Source of the DNA: Sphingopyxis sp.
GTDB taxonomy: Bacteria; Pseudomonadota; Alphaproteobacteria; Sphingomonadales; Sphingomonadaceae
DNA length: 64,000 nucleotides
Assembly: GCF_016793825.1 (NCBI RefSeq)
Contig: NZ_JAEULM010000011.1
Coordinates: forward strand, 1 to 64,000
Direction: 5' to 3'
The notes under the pieces: generated by a model
What the model saw: only the letters and a program-made list of their open reading frames with translations
Databases searched by the model: none
Told to the model about the DNA's origin: nothing
Translations under genes and position numbers: made by a program
Shown here: in pieces, positions 6,534 through 16,731 of the stretch
Layout: the number at the start of each line of letters is the position of its first letter
Position numbering within the stretch: the stretch's first letter is position 1

Positions 6534-8936
6534 TCAGTATTTGAAGCTGACGCTAACGCCGTAGGTCGCGGGCTTGCCGGCATAGCGCTGGATGGTATCA
6601 AACGCGGCCACCACATTATTCCAGTAATATTCGTTGCCTACGTTCTTGCCCCATACAGACACTCGCCAGCTGTCGTCAGCCGCTGCCACCCCAGCCCGGA
6701 GGTCGATAAGAACATAATCATCGATGCCGAACACGGTCGTTACGGGCGAAGTAACTCCCGCAGGATTGGTTTCGCCACCGATCGTCGCGACCGTTTTCGA
6801 TCGGAAATTCAGACTCGTGCCCAGGAAGGCGTTCAGAGAGTCGGAAACCGGGAATTCATAATCGATGTTACTTCCGAACTGATACTTCGGCGTGTAGGGC
6901 ACATTCGCGCCGGCGAAATCAGCCGTAATGCCGCCCGAGTTGATGCCGGTGAATTCCTTGATGGTCGCGTCGAGATAGGTGAAGGTGTTGTTGATCACGA
7001 GGCCCTGTGTCGGCCGGATGCTCATCTCGATCTCGAAACCCTTGACGTCCGATTTCGGGATATTCTGAAGCACGTCCAGAATGCCGAAATTCGGATCGAT
7101 GAACTTCGAGCGAAGCTGTTTGTTGGTGTAGTCGTAGTAGAATACGGCACCATTCAGTTGAAGGGTCCGATCAAGCAACGTTGCTTTGAACCCTGCCTCG
7201 TATGACTGCACCGACTCCTGGACGACTGGAAGATACTGGCTGAACAGCGATGCCGAGAGCGTCGGATAGCTGCCAGCCTTATAGCCTTTCGCGACGTTCG
7301 CGTAGAGAAGGACGTCGTCAACCGGCTTATAATCCAGACCGACGCGCCAAGAGAAATTATCCTCCTTTAACGTGTCAGTGAAGCGACCCGACGCACCGGG
7401 TGCGACTCCGTTATACGTATTCGGCGTATTGTTGATCTGGTAGCATTGACCGGCATATGGCCCGAGCGCTCCTCCGAACAGGACGTCGTAAAACAGCGAA
7501 CCGGTGTTGATGGGGCTGCCGCTGTCGTCGAAACCGCACTCGCTGGCGTCGATCCGCGACTTGGTGTAGCGGCCGCCCAGCTTCACTGTCAGCTGGCCGA
7601 TATCATATTCGATATTGGCGAAGCCTGCGTAGTTTTCCATCTTTTGATCGTTCGAGTAGGAGAGCGAAAAGAAGGGGTAGCCAAAGGTGCCGTAAAGGCC
7701 CCGGACCGAAACGTCAGGAAACGATAAATCAATCAGTTCGTTGACTGTGCTGCGTTCGTAGTTGCCGCCTACCACCCAACGGAAATTCGAACCGCTGTTG
7801 TTTGAAAGTCTGACTTCTTGGCTGAAGCTCTTGATACGACCTTCGTTGTTCACAAGGTCGAGCGTTGAAAGCGGCAAGCCGTCGCCTTCATCGCCTTGGC
7901 GCTGCTTATAGTCGACGTAAGACGTCAGCGATGTCAGTGTGATGTCGTCCGTTGCGTCAAATTCGGCACGAAAAGCGACTTGTCCCAGCCTGTTGCTGCG
8001 CCGCGGAACTCCGGGCGTCCAGTCCGCTGCTTGCGGCCGCTCCGGCGAAAATTGCGACGCTGCCAGTTGGGGTGTCAGGAACGCCGGCGCTTGCGGGAAC
8101 AGGGCGATATACTGGGGCGCTTGCGTATCGCTGTTGTCCTTCCAGCCATTGATGTTCAATTTGAATCGCAGCCGCTCGGTCGGTTCGAAGTCAACCAAGA
8201 GGCGGCCCATGTAGTTTTCCACCTTGCCGTTACGGTCGCCCGGGCGCGAGTTGCTGATCTGCCAGCCGTCGGCGCGTTCGAGCCGGCCGGCGAGACGCGC
8301 ACGCAGAGTCGGAGAAATCGGCCCGCTGATAAAGGCATCCGCAACGACCTCATTGAAACGACCATAAGAGATACTGCCGCCTGCACTCAGTTCGTCGGTC
8401 GGTTTGGCCGCAATGTAATTGATCGCGCCGCCGGTCGCGTTCTGACCGAACAGAGTGCCTTGCGGACCCTTCAGAATTTCGACACGTTCCAGGTCGAATG
8501 CCGCGTGCGACGAGAGAATCGGAAATGCCAGCGGGGCTTCGTCAACATAAGTGCTGACCGTTGGATAGGCACCGAGCGACGTTTCGTAGAAGCCGACGCC
8601 GCGCAGCGTGTAAACCGGGGTGCCGTTGGCGCTGTTGGTAAAGGAGAGGCTCGGCGTCGCATTGGCAAGATCCGCGAGCGAGTTGATCTGCCGATTCTGC
8701 AGGTCATTTCCTGAAACCACCGCGACGGTGATACCGACATCGTTCAAACGCTGCTCGCGCTTATTGGCAGTGACGACAATGTCGTTTGAGTCGGCCGCCT
8801 GGGATGCATCTTCGGCCTCGACCGGCTGCTGGGCGGAAGCATCCGCCGACGGCGTGACGGCTTGGGCGTGCGCTTGCCCGGCAAAAGCGATGGCGGCGAT
8901 GCTCGCACCCAAAAGTGCGCGATGGATATGGTGCAT
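6534..8936 (-). CDS. TonB-dependent outer-membrane receptor
   Basis: 800 residues. A Sec signal peptide (MHHIHRALLGASIAAIAFAGQAHAQ) is followed by a TonB-box region (NDIVVTANKREQRLNDV, about 52-68), the plug domain (ending near GPQGTLFGQNATGGAINY) and a 22-strand-type barrel ending in the aromatic C-terminus SFKY. It has the sphingomonad type of receptor for small organic compounds; no siderophore gene is nearby. A GGGAGAG site precedes the ATG. Operator B (9191-9213) lies 255 bases upstream in the gap, so it is probably induced with the catabolic genes and imports their substrate. Confidence 0.92.
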   Translation of the reverse strand: MHHIHRALLGASIAAIAFAGQAHAQAVTPSADASAQQPVEAEDASQAADSNDIVVTANKREQRLNDVGITVAVVSGNDLQNRQINSLADLANATPSLSFTNSANGTPVYTLRGVGFYETSLGAYPTVSTYVDEAPLAFPILSSHAAFDLERVEILKGPQGTLFGQNATGGAINYIAAKPTDELSAGGSISYGRFNEVVADAFISGPISPTLRARLAGRLERADGWQISNSRPGDRNGKVENYMGRLLVDFEPTERLRFKLNINGWKDNSDTQAPQYIALFPQAPAFLTPQLAASQFSPERPQAADWTPGVPRRSNRLGQVAFRAEFDATDDITLTSLTSYVDYKQRQGDEGDGLPLSTLDLVNNEGRIKSFSQEVRLSNNSGSNFRWVVGGNYERSTVNELIDLSFPDVSVRGLYGTFGYPFFSLSYSNDQKMENYAGFANIEYDIGQLTVKLGGRYTKSRIDASECGFDDSGSPINTGSLFYDVLFGGALGPYAGQCYQINNTPNTYNGVAPGASGRFTDTLKEDNFSWRVGLDYKPVDDVLLYANVAKGYKAGSYPTLSASLFSQYLPVVQESVQSYEAGFKATLLDRTLQLNGAVFYYDYTNKQLRSKFIDPNFGILDVLQNIPKSDVKGFEIEMSIRPTQGLVINNTFTYLDATIKEFTGINSGGITADFAGANVPYTPKYQFGSNIDYEFPVSDSLNAFLGTSLNFRSKTVATIGGETNPAGVTSPVTTVFGIDDYVLIDLRAGVAAADDSWRVSVWGKNVGNEYYWNNVVAAFDTIQRYAGKPATYGVSVSFKY

Positions 8937-9190
8937 TTCAAGCTCTCCCTCAATATTCTTTTTGTAAAACTGGTCCCGCGAACCTTACGGGCAGGTGGTT
9001 CTCCCGCGGGCGGTTTGACCCAGACGCCCGGGCCCAACGGAATTTGTCAGCGATGGTGGGACAAGTGACGCCAGACCCGCGCCGGCGCATTGCCAAGCAG
9101 TCGATGGGCCTGTGCATTGATAAGGCAGCCGAGCGCTCATTCTTCCTCTCCCACTTCAATCTACGCTGAAGATGATTCGCCATATATAGT

Positions 9191-9213
9191 ACGCTAGCTA
9201 GGCGCAAGCAAGT
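9191..9213. promoter_or_regulatory. TetR-type operator candidate B
   Basis: On the minus strand it reads ACTTGCTTGCGCCTAGCTAG, sharing its core with site E. It lies between the SDR stop (9216) and the TonB receptor start (8936), in the receptor's promoter region. Confidence 0.6.
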
Positions 9214-9215
9214 TT

Positions 9216-9989
9216 CTAGACGGCAGAGATGCCGCCGTCGATCTTGAATTCCGATGCGGTGACGAACCGGCTCTCATCGGACGCGAGATAAAGGACAGCG
9301 TAGGCAACATCGTCGGGATCGCCGAGGCGGCCCAAGGGCACCTGCTTGGCCAGTCGTGCGAGCGCCTCGGCTTCGTCACGATCGCCGCGCAGGTCATCGA
9401 GCATGGGCGTTCGAATGAATGTCGGGTGGACCGAGTTGCAACGGATGTCCCACCCTTTTTTGGCCGCAAGCAGCGCGACCGATTTCGTAAGCAGCCAGAC
9501 GGCCGCCTTCGAGGCATTATAAGCGGCAAGGTTGGGAGAGGCCATCAATCCGGCGATCGAGGACAGGTTGATGATCGACGCAGGCTGGCTTTCGCGAAGG
9601 AGCGGCAGCGCCAGTTTGCAGCCCAGAAAAACGCTGTCGGTATTGACCTGCATGACATGATGCCATTGGTCGAGATCGAGGTCCTCGATGGATCCGGTTC
9701 GCACCATCCCGGCATTGTTGACGAGCACGGACAGGCCATCCATGAGGCGGCCCGCTCGGTCGATCGCCGCTTCCCAATCGGCGGCGATGGTTGCGTCGTG
9801 CCGGAAGCCCCAAGCCACTTCGCTGCCATGTTCGAGATTGATCGAGTCGGCGACCTCCTGCGCACCCGCTTCGTTGATATCCGTCAGCAAAACCCGGGCG
9901 CCATGCCGCGCAAGCATTTGGGCGGTAGCGGCGCCCAAGCCCTGTGCTGCCCCGGTGACAAGCGCCTTTTTGCCGCGGACGCGCTCCAT
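9216..9989 (-). CDS. Short-chain dehydrogenase/reductase
   Basis: 257-residue classical SDR: cofactor motif GAAQGLG, Asp in LLTDIN (NAD preference), NNAG, catalytic Ser in LSSIAG and YNASK. Start is the ATG at 9989 (MERVRGKKALVTGAA) preceded by GGGAGAG; the open frame extends to 10067 but has no better start. It is divergent from the monooxygenase gene, and the intervening 77 bases hold operator C. It likely oxidises an alcohol to the ketone that the adjacent monooxygenase uses (inference). Confidence 0.87.
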   Translation of the reverse strand: MERVRGKKALVTGAAQGLGAATAQMLARHGARVLLTDINEAGAQEVADSINLEHGSEVAWGFRHDATIAADWEAAIDRAGRLMDGLSVLVNNAGMVRTGSIEDLDLDQWHHVMQVNTDSVFLGCKLALPLLRESQPASIINLSSIAGLMASPNLAAYNASKAAVWLLTKSVALLAAKKGWDIRCNSVHPTFIRTPMLDDLRGDRDEAEALARLAKQVPLGRLGDPDDVAYAVLYLASDESRFVTASEFKIDGGISAV

Positions 9990-10032
9990 AAACTCTCCCT
10001 CCCGATTCCAATGCTTGTCATGACGACAATGC

Positions 10033-10056
10033 GATACTAGTGTGTGACAAGCAAGT
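10033..10056. promoter_or_regulatory. TetR-type operator candidate C
   Basis: On the minus strand ACTTGCTTGTCACACACTAG. It sits in the 77-bp divergent gap and ends at the monooxygenase ribosome binding site (TGGAGAGAG), where a bound repressor would block that gene directly. Confidence 0.6.
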
Positions 10057-10066
10057 GGAGAGAGCA

Positions 10067-11569
10067 ATGCAAAATCAGACGGCCCAAGGCCCGGCGGCGA
10101 ATGCGTCGCGGACCCAGAAATTCCCCTATCGGCCCCGTACTGCGATCATCGGAGCCGGTGCAGCGGGGATGATGCAGGCGATCAAGCTGCGCGAAGCTGG
10201 TCTTGACGACATCGTGATCTACGAAAAAGCGAACGAGGTCGGCGGCACCTGGCGTGAAAACCGGTATCCCGGCATCGCCTGCGACGTGCCGGCGCACCAC
10301 TATAATTACTCGTTCGAGCATAATCCCGGCTGGAGCCACCGGCTCGCGCTGGGGCCGGAAATCCAGTCTTACATGGTCAAGATCGCCGACAAATATGATC
10401 TTCGCCGCGACATTGTGTTCGGCGCCAAAGTGACGAAGGCCGAGTTCGACGGTCAGCGTTGGCATCTCGAAACGTCGAACGGTCAGCGCGATACGGTCGA
10501 CTTTCTGATCGCGGCAACGGGGCCACTGCATGTTCCTGCCTTCCCCGATATCGCAGGCATTGACGACTTCAAGGGTATCAAATTCCACACAGCGGAATGG
10601 CTTGACGGCATCGATCTGTCGGACAAGCGCGTCGGCGTGATTGGCAGCGGCTCGACCGGAACGCAGGTCATTTCCGCGCTTGCGAACCAGGGCGTCAACC
10701 TGAAAGCCTTCATCCGCACGCCGCAATGGGTCTTCCCGCTGCCGAACCGCCGCTTCGGCAAGATCGAACGCGCTGTCGTTCGTGCCTTTCCCTTCATCGG
10801 GCGGATGGCGGGCAACTTCTATGGCTGGTTTTTCGAACGCGTCTTCGCCGAGGCGGTCATCAAGGAGGGTTGGCAGCGCAAATTTCTGTCCGCCATGTGC
10901 AAATGGCATCTGGGCCGGGTAAAAGACCCTGTTCTTCGGTCGAAACTGACCCCGACCGACGAGCCGCTGTGCAAGCGGATGGTGATGTCCACCTTATTTT
11001 ATCCCGCCGTCGCGCGCCCCAATGTCGAAATCGTGCGCGACGGTATCGTGGGTGCAAACGAAAAGGGCCTGCTCGACGCGTCGGGACGGTTGCACGAGCT
11101 CGATGTCATCATCTTCGCAACCGGTTTCAACGCGCGCGCTTATCATCGGCCGATCGAGGTTACCAACGCCCAAGGCGGGTCATTGACCGAAGCCTGGAAG
11201 GTGGAAACGGGCGCCCATCTGTCGGTTCACGTCCCCGGTTTTCCAAACTTCATGCTGATCGGTGGGCCCCATTCTCCGCGCGGGAATTTCAGCGCGATCG
11301 CTTATTCGGAAGCGATCGTCGACCATATCGTGAAGGTCATCCGCTATTGTGCGGACAACGGCTTTCATTCGATCGAGGCGCGTCCCGAGGCGATGGCCCA
11401 GTTCCGCGAACGCGTGCTTTCGGCCGTGCCGAAGACGATCTGGAGCACGGGCTGCAAGAATTGGTATCTGGACGAAAAGGGACTGCCTGAAAACTGGACC
11501 GGAACACCCGACGAGTATCGCGACGTCCTTCGCGATCCCAATTACGACGAATTCAACCTCGCCGCTTGA
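10067..11569 (+). CDS. Baeyer-Villiger-type flavin monooxygenase
   Basis: 500 residues. Two dinucleotide-binding motifs are present, GAGAAG (29-34, FAD) and GSGSTG (193-198, NADPH). Between them lies the Baeyer-Villiger fingerprint F168-K-G-x3-H174-x3-W178, complete except for the loosely conserved last position. The ATG at 10067 follows TGGAGAGAG; the frame upstream to a GTG at 10040 overlaps the operator and is unlikely. The enzyme would insert oxygen next to a carbonyl to give an ester or lactone, in the cytoplasm. An SDR (ketone supply) and hydrolase (ester opening) are encoded nearby. The substrate cannot be read from sequence. Confidence 0.9.
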   Translation: MQNQTAQGPAANASRTQKFPYRPRTAIIGAGAAGMMQAIKLREAGLDDIVIYEKANEVGGTWRENRYPGIACDVPAHHYNYSFEHNPGWSHRLALGPEIQSYMVKIADKYDLRRDIVFGAKVTKAEFDGQRWHLETSNGQRDTVDFLIAATGPLHVPAFPDIAGIDDFKGIKFHTAEWLDGIDLSDKRVGVIGSGSTGTQVISALANQGVNLKAFIRTPQWVFPLPNRRFGKIERAVVRAFPFIGRMAGNFYGWFFERVFAEAVIKEGWQRKFLSAMCKWHLGRVKDPVLRSKLTPTDEPLCKRMVMSTLFYPAVARPNVEIVRDGIVGANEKGLLDASGRLHELDVIIFATGFNARAYHRPIEVTNAQGGSLTEAWKVETGAHLSVHVPGFPNFMLIGGPHSPRGNFSAIAYSEAIVDHIVKVIRYCADNGFHSIEARPEAMAQFRERVLSAVPKTIWSTGCKNWYLDEKGLPENWTGTPDEYRDVLRDPNYDEFNLAA

Positions 11570-11582
11570 TCGCAGGCGATCA
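11567..11582. repeat. Palindrome spanning two convergent stop codons
   Basis: TGATCGC-AG-GCGATCA. Its two ends are the TGA of the monooxygenase (11567-11569) and the TGA of the tetR gene on the other strand (11580-11582). Too short a loop for a good terminator; probably chance or convergent-end design. Confidence 0.5.
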
Positions 11583-12290
11583 GGCGGATCGTCGAACTGC
11601 TATGTCCGGTTCGCCGATAACCTGGATCATGGCATCGCGAAAATCATGCAAGGCGCTCTCGAACTCGATCAAATCCGGGTTCGCGAGCCATTGATAGACC
11701 AGGCCGAAAAAGAAGGATGTGTATTGGAGGGCGACACGGCTTGGATCGACGGTCTGCTTGATGGTCTGCTCGGCGATGCCCTGACTGATATAGCGAGCGA
11801 TCGCCCGGCGATAGGCGGCATGCTGTTCGGCGAGGCGTTCGCGCATCACGGTGCTGCTTCCCACGGTCTCATAGTATAGAATGAACATGGCGCGGATATA
11901 ATCCGAGTTGTCGTTCATAAAATCGATGATGCTGTCGTTTGCCGCGTCGAAGGCCTCAAGCCCTGTCTTGCTGCCGACAAGGGCACTGCTTTCCTTCTTC
12001 CAGCGCTCGTTGAAAACGTCGATCAGCTCGGCGAACAGCTCGTCCTTCGAACCGAAGCGATTGCTCGCCAAACCGCGGCTGTAGCCGGCGAGTTCACCAA
12101 CCTCGCGAAGCGTCGTGTTATGGGTCCCGCGTTCCAGGACCAGCGCCATCGCCGCCTCGAGCATACGCCCGTCGGAGATGGCCGTGCGCTCCGCCTGAGT
12201 AAGCCGCGGCGCCTTGTTGCTTGCTCTGCTGGCTGGCTTCAGCCTTCGCATTTGTACCAATTTTCTGTCCTTTGCTGGAAGATTTGCCAT
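11580..12290 (-). CDS. TetR-family transcriptional regulator
   Basis: 236 residues. After a basic 35-residue leader comes a TetR helix-turn-helix domain (about 38-85: ISDGRMLEAAMALVLERGTHNTTLREVGELAGYSRGLASNRFGSKDELFAEL); the C-terminal half is the variable ligand domain. It is the only regulator gene in the catabolic cargo. Dyad D lies 12 bases upstream of its start, indicating autorepression, and similar dyads precede the other units. The inducer is probably the substrate or an acyl-CoA intermediate (inference). It is convergent with the monooxygenase. Confidence 0.9.
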   Translation of the reverse strand: MANLPAKDRKLVQMRRLKPASRASNKAPRLTQAERTAISDGRMLEAAMALVLERGTHNTTLREVGELAGYSRGLASNRFGSKDELFAELIDVFNERWKKESSALVGSKTGLEAFDAANDSIIDFMNDNSDYIRAMFILYYETVGSSTVMRERLAEQHAAYRRAIARYISQGIAEQTIKQTVDPSRVALQYTSFFFGLVYQWLANPDLIEFESALHDFRDAMIQVIGEPDIAVRRSA

Positions 12291-12301
12291 ATTCCTAGTC
12301 T

Positions 12302-12325
12302 ACTCGCTTGTTTCGAGCAAGCTAT
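12302..12325. promoter_or_regulatory. TetR-type operator candidate D (autoregulatory)
   Basis: ACTCGCTTGTTTCGAGCAAGCTAT, immediately upstream of the tetR start. The inner dyad GCTTG-TTTCGAG-CAAGC is perfect in its 5-bp arms. Part of the 389-bp divergent gap (12291-12679), which otherwise holds site E and no gene I can support. Confidence 0.65.
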
Positions 12326-12603
12326 GTGATGCCCGTAAACTGGGCGAGCCTTCTGCGGCGCTCCGGGAGTTCAGACGATCGGCGCGGCTTCGGCAGGCGA
12401 GCAAGGATGCTCATTCAGCGCAATCGAGACTGCCGGCTGACGATCCTTGTCCGATCGATCTTTGACCCGTCAGATTTGCTCGAACGGATTTCCAGTCTAC
12501 GCAATCGTCCCGGCAAAATATACGGCATGGACAAGCGGTAGAGTTGGCCGCCACGGGCCGAGGCGCCAACACGCCAAAGGGCGCAAGCGTGAGAGAAATG
12601 CTC

Positions 12604-12630
12604 ACTTGCTTGCTTGCGCCTAGCAAGCTA
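12604..12630. promoter_or_regulatory. TetR-type operator candidate E
   Basis: The dyad has TTGCTTGC as a tandem repeat on the left (three CTTG units) and AGCAAGCTA on the right. It lies 50 bases upstream of the preferred start of the phosphotransferase-like gene and would control that gene and the two acyl-CoA dehydrogenases behind it. Confidence 0.65.
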
Positions 12631-12679
12631 AATGCCAAGACATCGACCGGGAGCGTCGTGGTTGAGAGGATCTCCGCAA

Positions 12680-13762
12680 GTGGCCGAAATCGCCGATATA
12701 GCCGAAACCACAGGGGCCATGCCCGTTCGCGAGGGCCATCAATTTGATGAAGTCAGCCTCTCGCGCTGGATGAGCGCGAACGTGGAAGGCTATGAGGGTC
12801 CGATCAGCGTGCGGCAATTTCGCGGCGGGCAGTCGAACCCGACCTATCTGGTCGCCACCCCCTCACGGTCTTATGTCCTTCGGCGGCAGCCATCGGGGGT
12901 GCTTCTGAAGGGGGCCCACGCCGTCGACCGCGAAGCTATGGTGCAGTCCGCGCTCTGCGGAACACGTGTGCCCGTGGCCCGGATCTACGGCACCTGCGTC
13001 GATACCGATATCATCGGTACGATGTTCTACCTGATGGAACTGGTCGAAGGGCGGATATTCTGGGACGCCACCTTTCCCGACGTCGAAACCGGTGAACGGC
13101 CCGAATATTTCCGGGCTATGAATGCGGCGATCGCGAATCTCCACACGCTGGACCCCGCGCGCATCGGGCTCGGCGGGTTCGGCCGCCCGACGGGCTATGT
13201 CGAACGCCAGATCAAGCGGCTTTCCGAGCAGTATCTGGCCGATACGGCGGCGGGGCGTGACCCGAACATGGACCGTTTGATTGCGTGGCTCGAAACTGCC
13301 AGGCCGCAAAATCAGGAGCGGGTGGCAATCGTCCATGGCGACTTCCGCTGCGACAATCTCATTTTCCACCCAACCGAGCCGCGGATCGTCGCCGTGCTCG
13401 ATTGGGAACTGGCAACGCTCGGGCATCCGCTCGCCGATTTCGCCTATCACGCGATGATGTTCCGCATGCCGAGTCACATCGTTGCCGGACTGGCGGGGGC
13501 CGATCTCGCGATGCTGAATGTGCCAAGTGAGAAGGAGTATCTCGCGATGTACGCGGCGACCGCCGGGATTGCGGATACCTCCGATTATGACTTCTTTCTG
13601 GCCTTTTCCTTCTTCCGGCTGGCCGCAATTATCCATGGCATCAAAGGCCGTTTAGCGAGGGGAACGGCGGCGTCGGCGGAAGCGGCCGACCGCGTAAGCG
13701 CCTTTCCCGAGTTGGCCGAACTCGCTTGGGAACAGGCGCGCGGCGCCGGTGCACCCGCATGA
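12680..13762 (+). CDS. APH-fold phosphotransferase (ACAD10-type)
   Basis: About 360 residues of the aminoglycoside-phosphotransferase/kinase fold found beside or fused to acyl-CoA dehydrogenases of the ACAD10/11 group. The Brenner-type catalytic motif is VHGDFRCDN and the metal-binding Asp is in AVLDWELATLG. GTG at 12680 follows GAGAGGA by 9 bases and begins VAEIADIAE; ATG at 12632 or 12719 are alternatives. Mammalian ACAD10/11 kinase domains phosphorylate 4-hydroxyacyl-CoA so that the dehydrogenase part can remove the phosphate. A similar handling of a hydroxylated acyl-CoA from ring opening is plausible here. Next gene starts 12 bases on. Confidence 0.82.
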   Translation: MAEIADIAETTGAMPVREGHQFDEVSLSRWMSANVEGYEGPISVRQFRGGQSNPTYLVATPSRSYVLRRQPSGVLLKGAHAVDREAMVQSALCGTRVPVARIYGTCVDTDIIGTMFYLMELVEGRIFWDATFPDVETGERPEYFRAMNAAIANLHTLDPARIGLGGFGRPTGYVERQIKRLSEQYLADTAAGRDPNMDRLIAWLETARPQNQERVAIVHGDFRCDNLIFHPTEPRIVAVLDWELATLGHPLADFAYHAMMFRMPSHIVAGLAGADLAMLNVPSEKEYLAMYAATAGIADTSDYDFFLAFSFFRLAAIIHGIKGRLARGTAASAEAADRVSAFPELAELAWEQARGAGAPA

Positions 13763-13774
13763 AGAGGATATAGC

Positions 13775-15121
<1,347 letters not shown>

Positions 15122-15178
15122 CCACCCGACGAGGTTGGACTGTGAATCCTGAAACGACAAATGTGATGGGAGCGATTT

Positions 15179-16330
15179 ATGCAGATGTTTGACTTCGATC
15201 TCGGTGAATCGGCCGACATGATCCGTGAAACCACCCGACGCTACGCCGCCGACAAAATCGCGCCCCTCGCAAAACGGATCGACGCAGACGACTGGTTTCC
15301 GCGCGACGAACTCTGGGCGAGCATGGGCGAACTCGGGCTGCACGGCATCACCGTCGCCGAAGAATATGGCGGGCTGGGTCTTGGTTATCTTGAACATGTG
15401 ATCGCTTGCGAAGAAATCTCGCGGGCATCGGGCGCAATCGGACTGAGCTATGGCGCGCACACCAATCTTTGTATCAACCAGATCGCTCGCTGGGGGTCGC
15501 CCGAACAGAAGACGAAATATTTGCCGCAGCTCATTTCCGGCGAACATCTTGGTAGCCTGGCGATGTCGGAGGCCGGGGCCGGTTCCGACGTCGTCTCGAT
15601 GAAACTGAAAGCAGAGGCGGTGCAAGGCGGATTCGTCCTGAACGGCACGAAATTCTGGATAACCAACGCGACCTATGCTGATACGCTCGTCGTTTACGCC
15701 AAGACCGGCGAGGGCAGCGGCGGTATCACGGCTTTTATCATCGAGAAGAATATGCCGGGATTTTCGATCGGCCAAAAGATCGACAAGATGGGCATGCGTG
15801 GTTCGCCGACCGCGGAACTGGTCTTTGACAATTGCGAAGTGCCGGAAGAAAATGTTCTCGGGCCAGTGAACGGCGGTGTCGGCGTGCTGATGAGCGGGCT
15901 TGACTACGAACGCGCGGTTCTGGCCGGTATCCCCTTGGGTATCATGCAAGCCTGTCTCGACGTTGTTTTGCCTTATGTCCGGGAGCGCAAGCAGTTCGGC
16001 AAGGCGATCGGCGAGTTCCAGCTGATGCAGGCGAAAATTGCCGACATGTACGTCGCGCTCAATTCGTCGCGAGCCTATGTCTATGCGGTGGCGAAAAGCT
16101 GCGATGCGGGCCGCACGACCCGATTTGACGCCGCTTCCGCGTTGTTGCTGGCCGCCGACAATACGGTGCGTGTGGCGGGTGAAGCCGTCCAGGCGCTTGG
16201 CGGTGCAGGCTACACGAAGGACTGGCCGGTCGAGCGTTTCTATCGTGACGCAAAGCTCCTCGGCATCGGCGGAGGCACAAACGAAATCCGGCGCATGTTG
16301 ATCGGCCGGGAACTCATCGGCGAAGCCTGA
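15179..16330 (+). CDS. Isovaleryl-CoA dehydrogenase-like ACAD
   Basis: 383 residues, very close in layout to isovaleryl-CoA dehydrogenases. LAMSEAGAGSD (127-137) and FWITNA bind FAD. In GLDYERAVLAG the Glu244 lies where isovaleryl-CoA dehydrogenase has its catalytic base. ALGGAGYTKDWPVERFYRDAK and GGTNEIRRMLIGREL close the domain. GGGAG precedes the ATG. It would introduce the 2,3-double bond into a 3-methyl-branched acyl-CoA, giving the 3-methylcrotonyl/geranyl-CoA type substrate of the carboxylase encoded downstream. It could be liuA or atuD-like; I do not choose. Confidence 0.88.
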   Translation: MQMFDFDLGESADMIRETTRRYAADKIAPLAKRIDADDWFPRDELWASMGELGLHGITVAEEYGGLGLGYLEHVIACEEISRASGAIGLSYGAHTNLCINQIARWGSPEQKTKYLPQLISGEHLGSLAMSEAGAGSDVVSMKLKAEAVQGGFVLNGTKFWITNATYADTLVVYAKTGEGSGGITAFIIEKNMPGFSIGQKIDKMGMRGSPTAELVFDNCEVPEENVLGPVNGGVGVLMSGLDYERAVLAGIPLGIMQACLDVVLPYVRERKQFGKAIGEFQLMQAKIADMYVALNSSRAYVYAVAKSCDAGRTTRFDAASALLLAADNTVRVAGEAVQALGGAGYTKDWPVERFYRDAKLLGIGGGTNEIRRMLIGRELIGEA

Positions 16331-16344
16331 CGCGTCTCACGCTA

Positions 16345-16367
16345 GCAGCGCAGCGTCGCTGCATTTT
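16345..16367 (+). terminator. Rho-independent terminator candidate
   Basis: GCAGCG-CAGCGT-CGCTGC followed by ATTTT, 15 bases after the isovaleryl-CoA dehydrogenase-like stop. The remaining gap to 16731 (401 bases in all) contains operator F and no gene I can support. Confidence 0.65.
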
Positions 16368-16500
16368 AGCCCGGGACCGGCTGGCAAGTGTCCGCCTTTG
16401 CGACCCCGTCACATCCTGCAGTTCGTCGCGCCGGACGCTTCGCGTTTTCTCGTTTCCACCCCTCGTCTTCGTCGAGAAACGGAGCACCGTCGTCGAGCAG

Positions 16501-16549
16501 CTCTGGTGTTGCTCAAGACTAGCTTGCGGCAAGCAAGTCTTGACCAGAG
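16501..16549. promoter_or_regulatory. TetR-type operator candidate F in a long palindrome
   Basis: The core AGCTTGCGGCAAGC sits in CAAGACT...AGTCTTG, and that in CTCTGGT...ACCAGAG, giving a 49-base interrupted palindrome. On the minus strand the core reads ACTTGCTTGCCGCAAGCTAG. It is the most symmetric of the seven sites and precedes the long lower-pathway operon. Confidence 0.7.
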
Positions 16550-16731
16550 GATACGCGCCAGCTATTGCCGAGGGGATAAGAGTCGCGCTCTCAAAGAGCA
16601 GAAGCGAGTAAGAAGAGGATGCCGATGTTTGGCGCATGTCATAAACTGCCACGACCGACATTTGGACGGAACGATGCGGCGATCGTTGGGACGAAGTCGC
16701 GTCGCCTCAACGCAAACGTAAGGTTCGGGCT

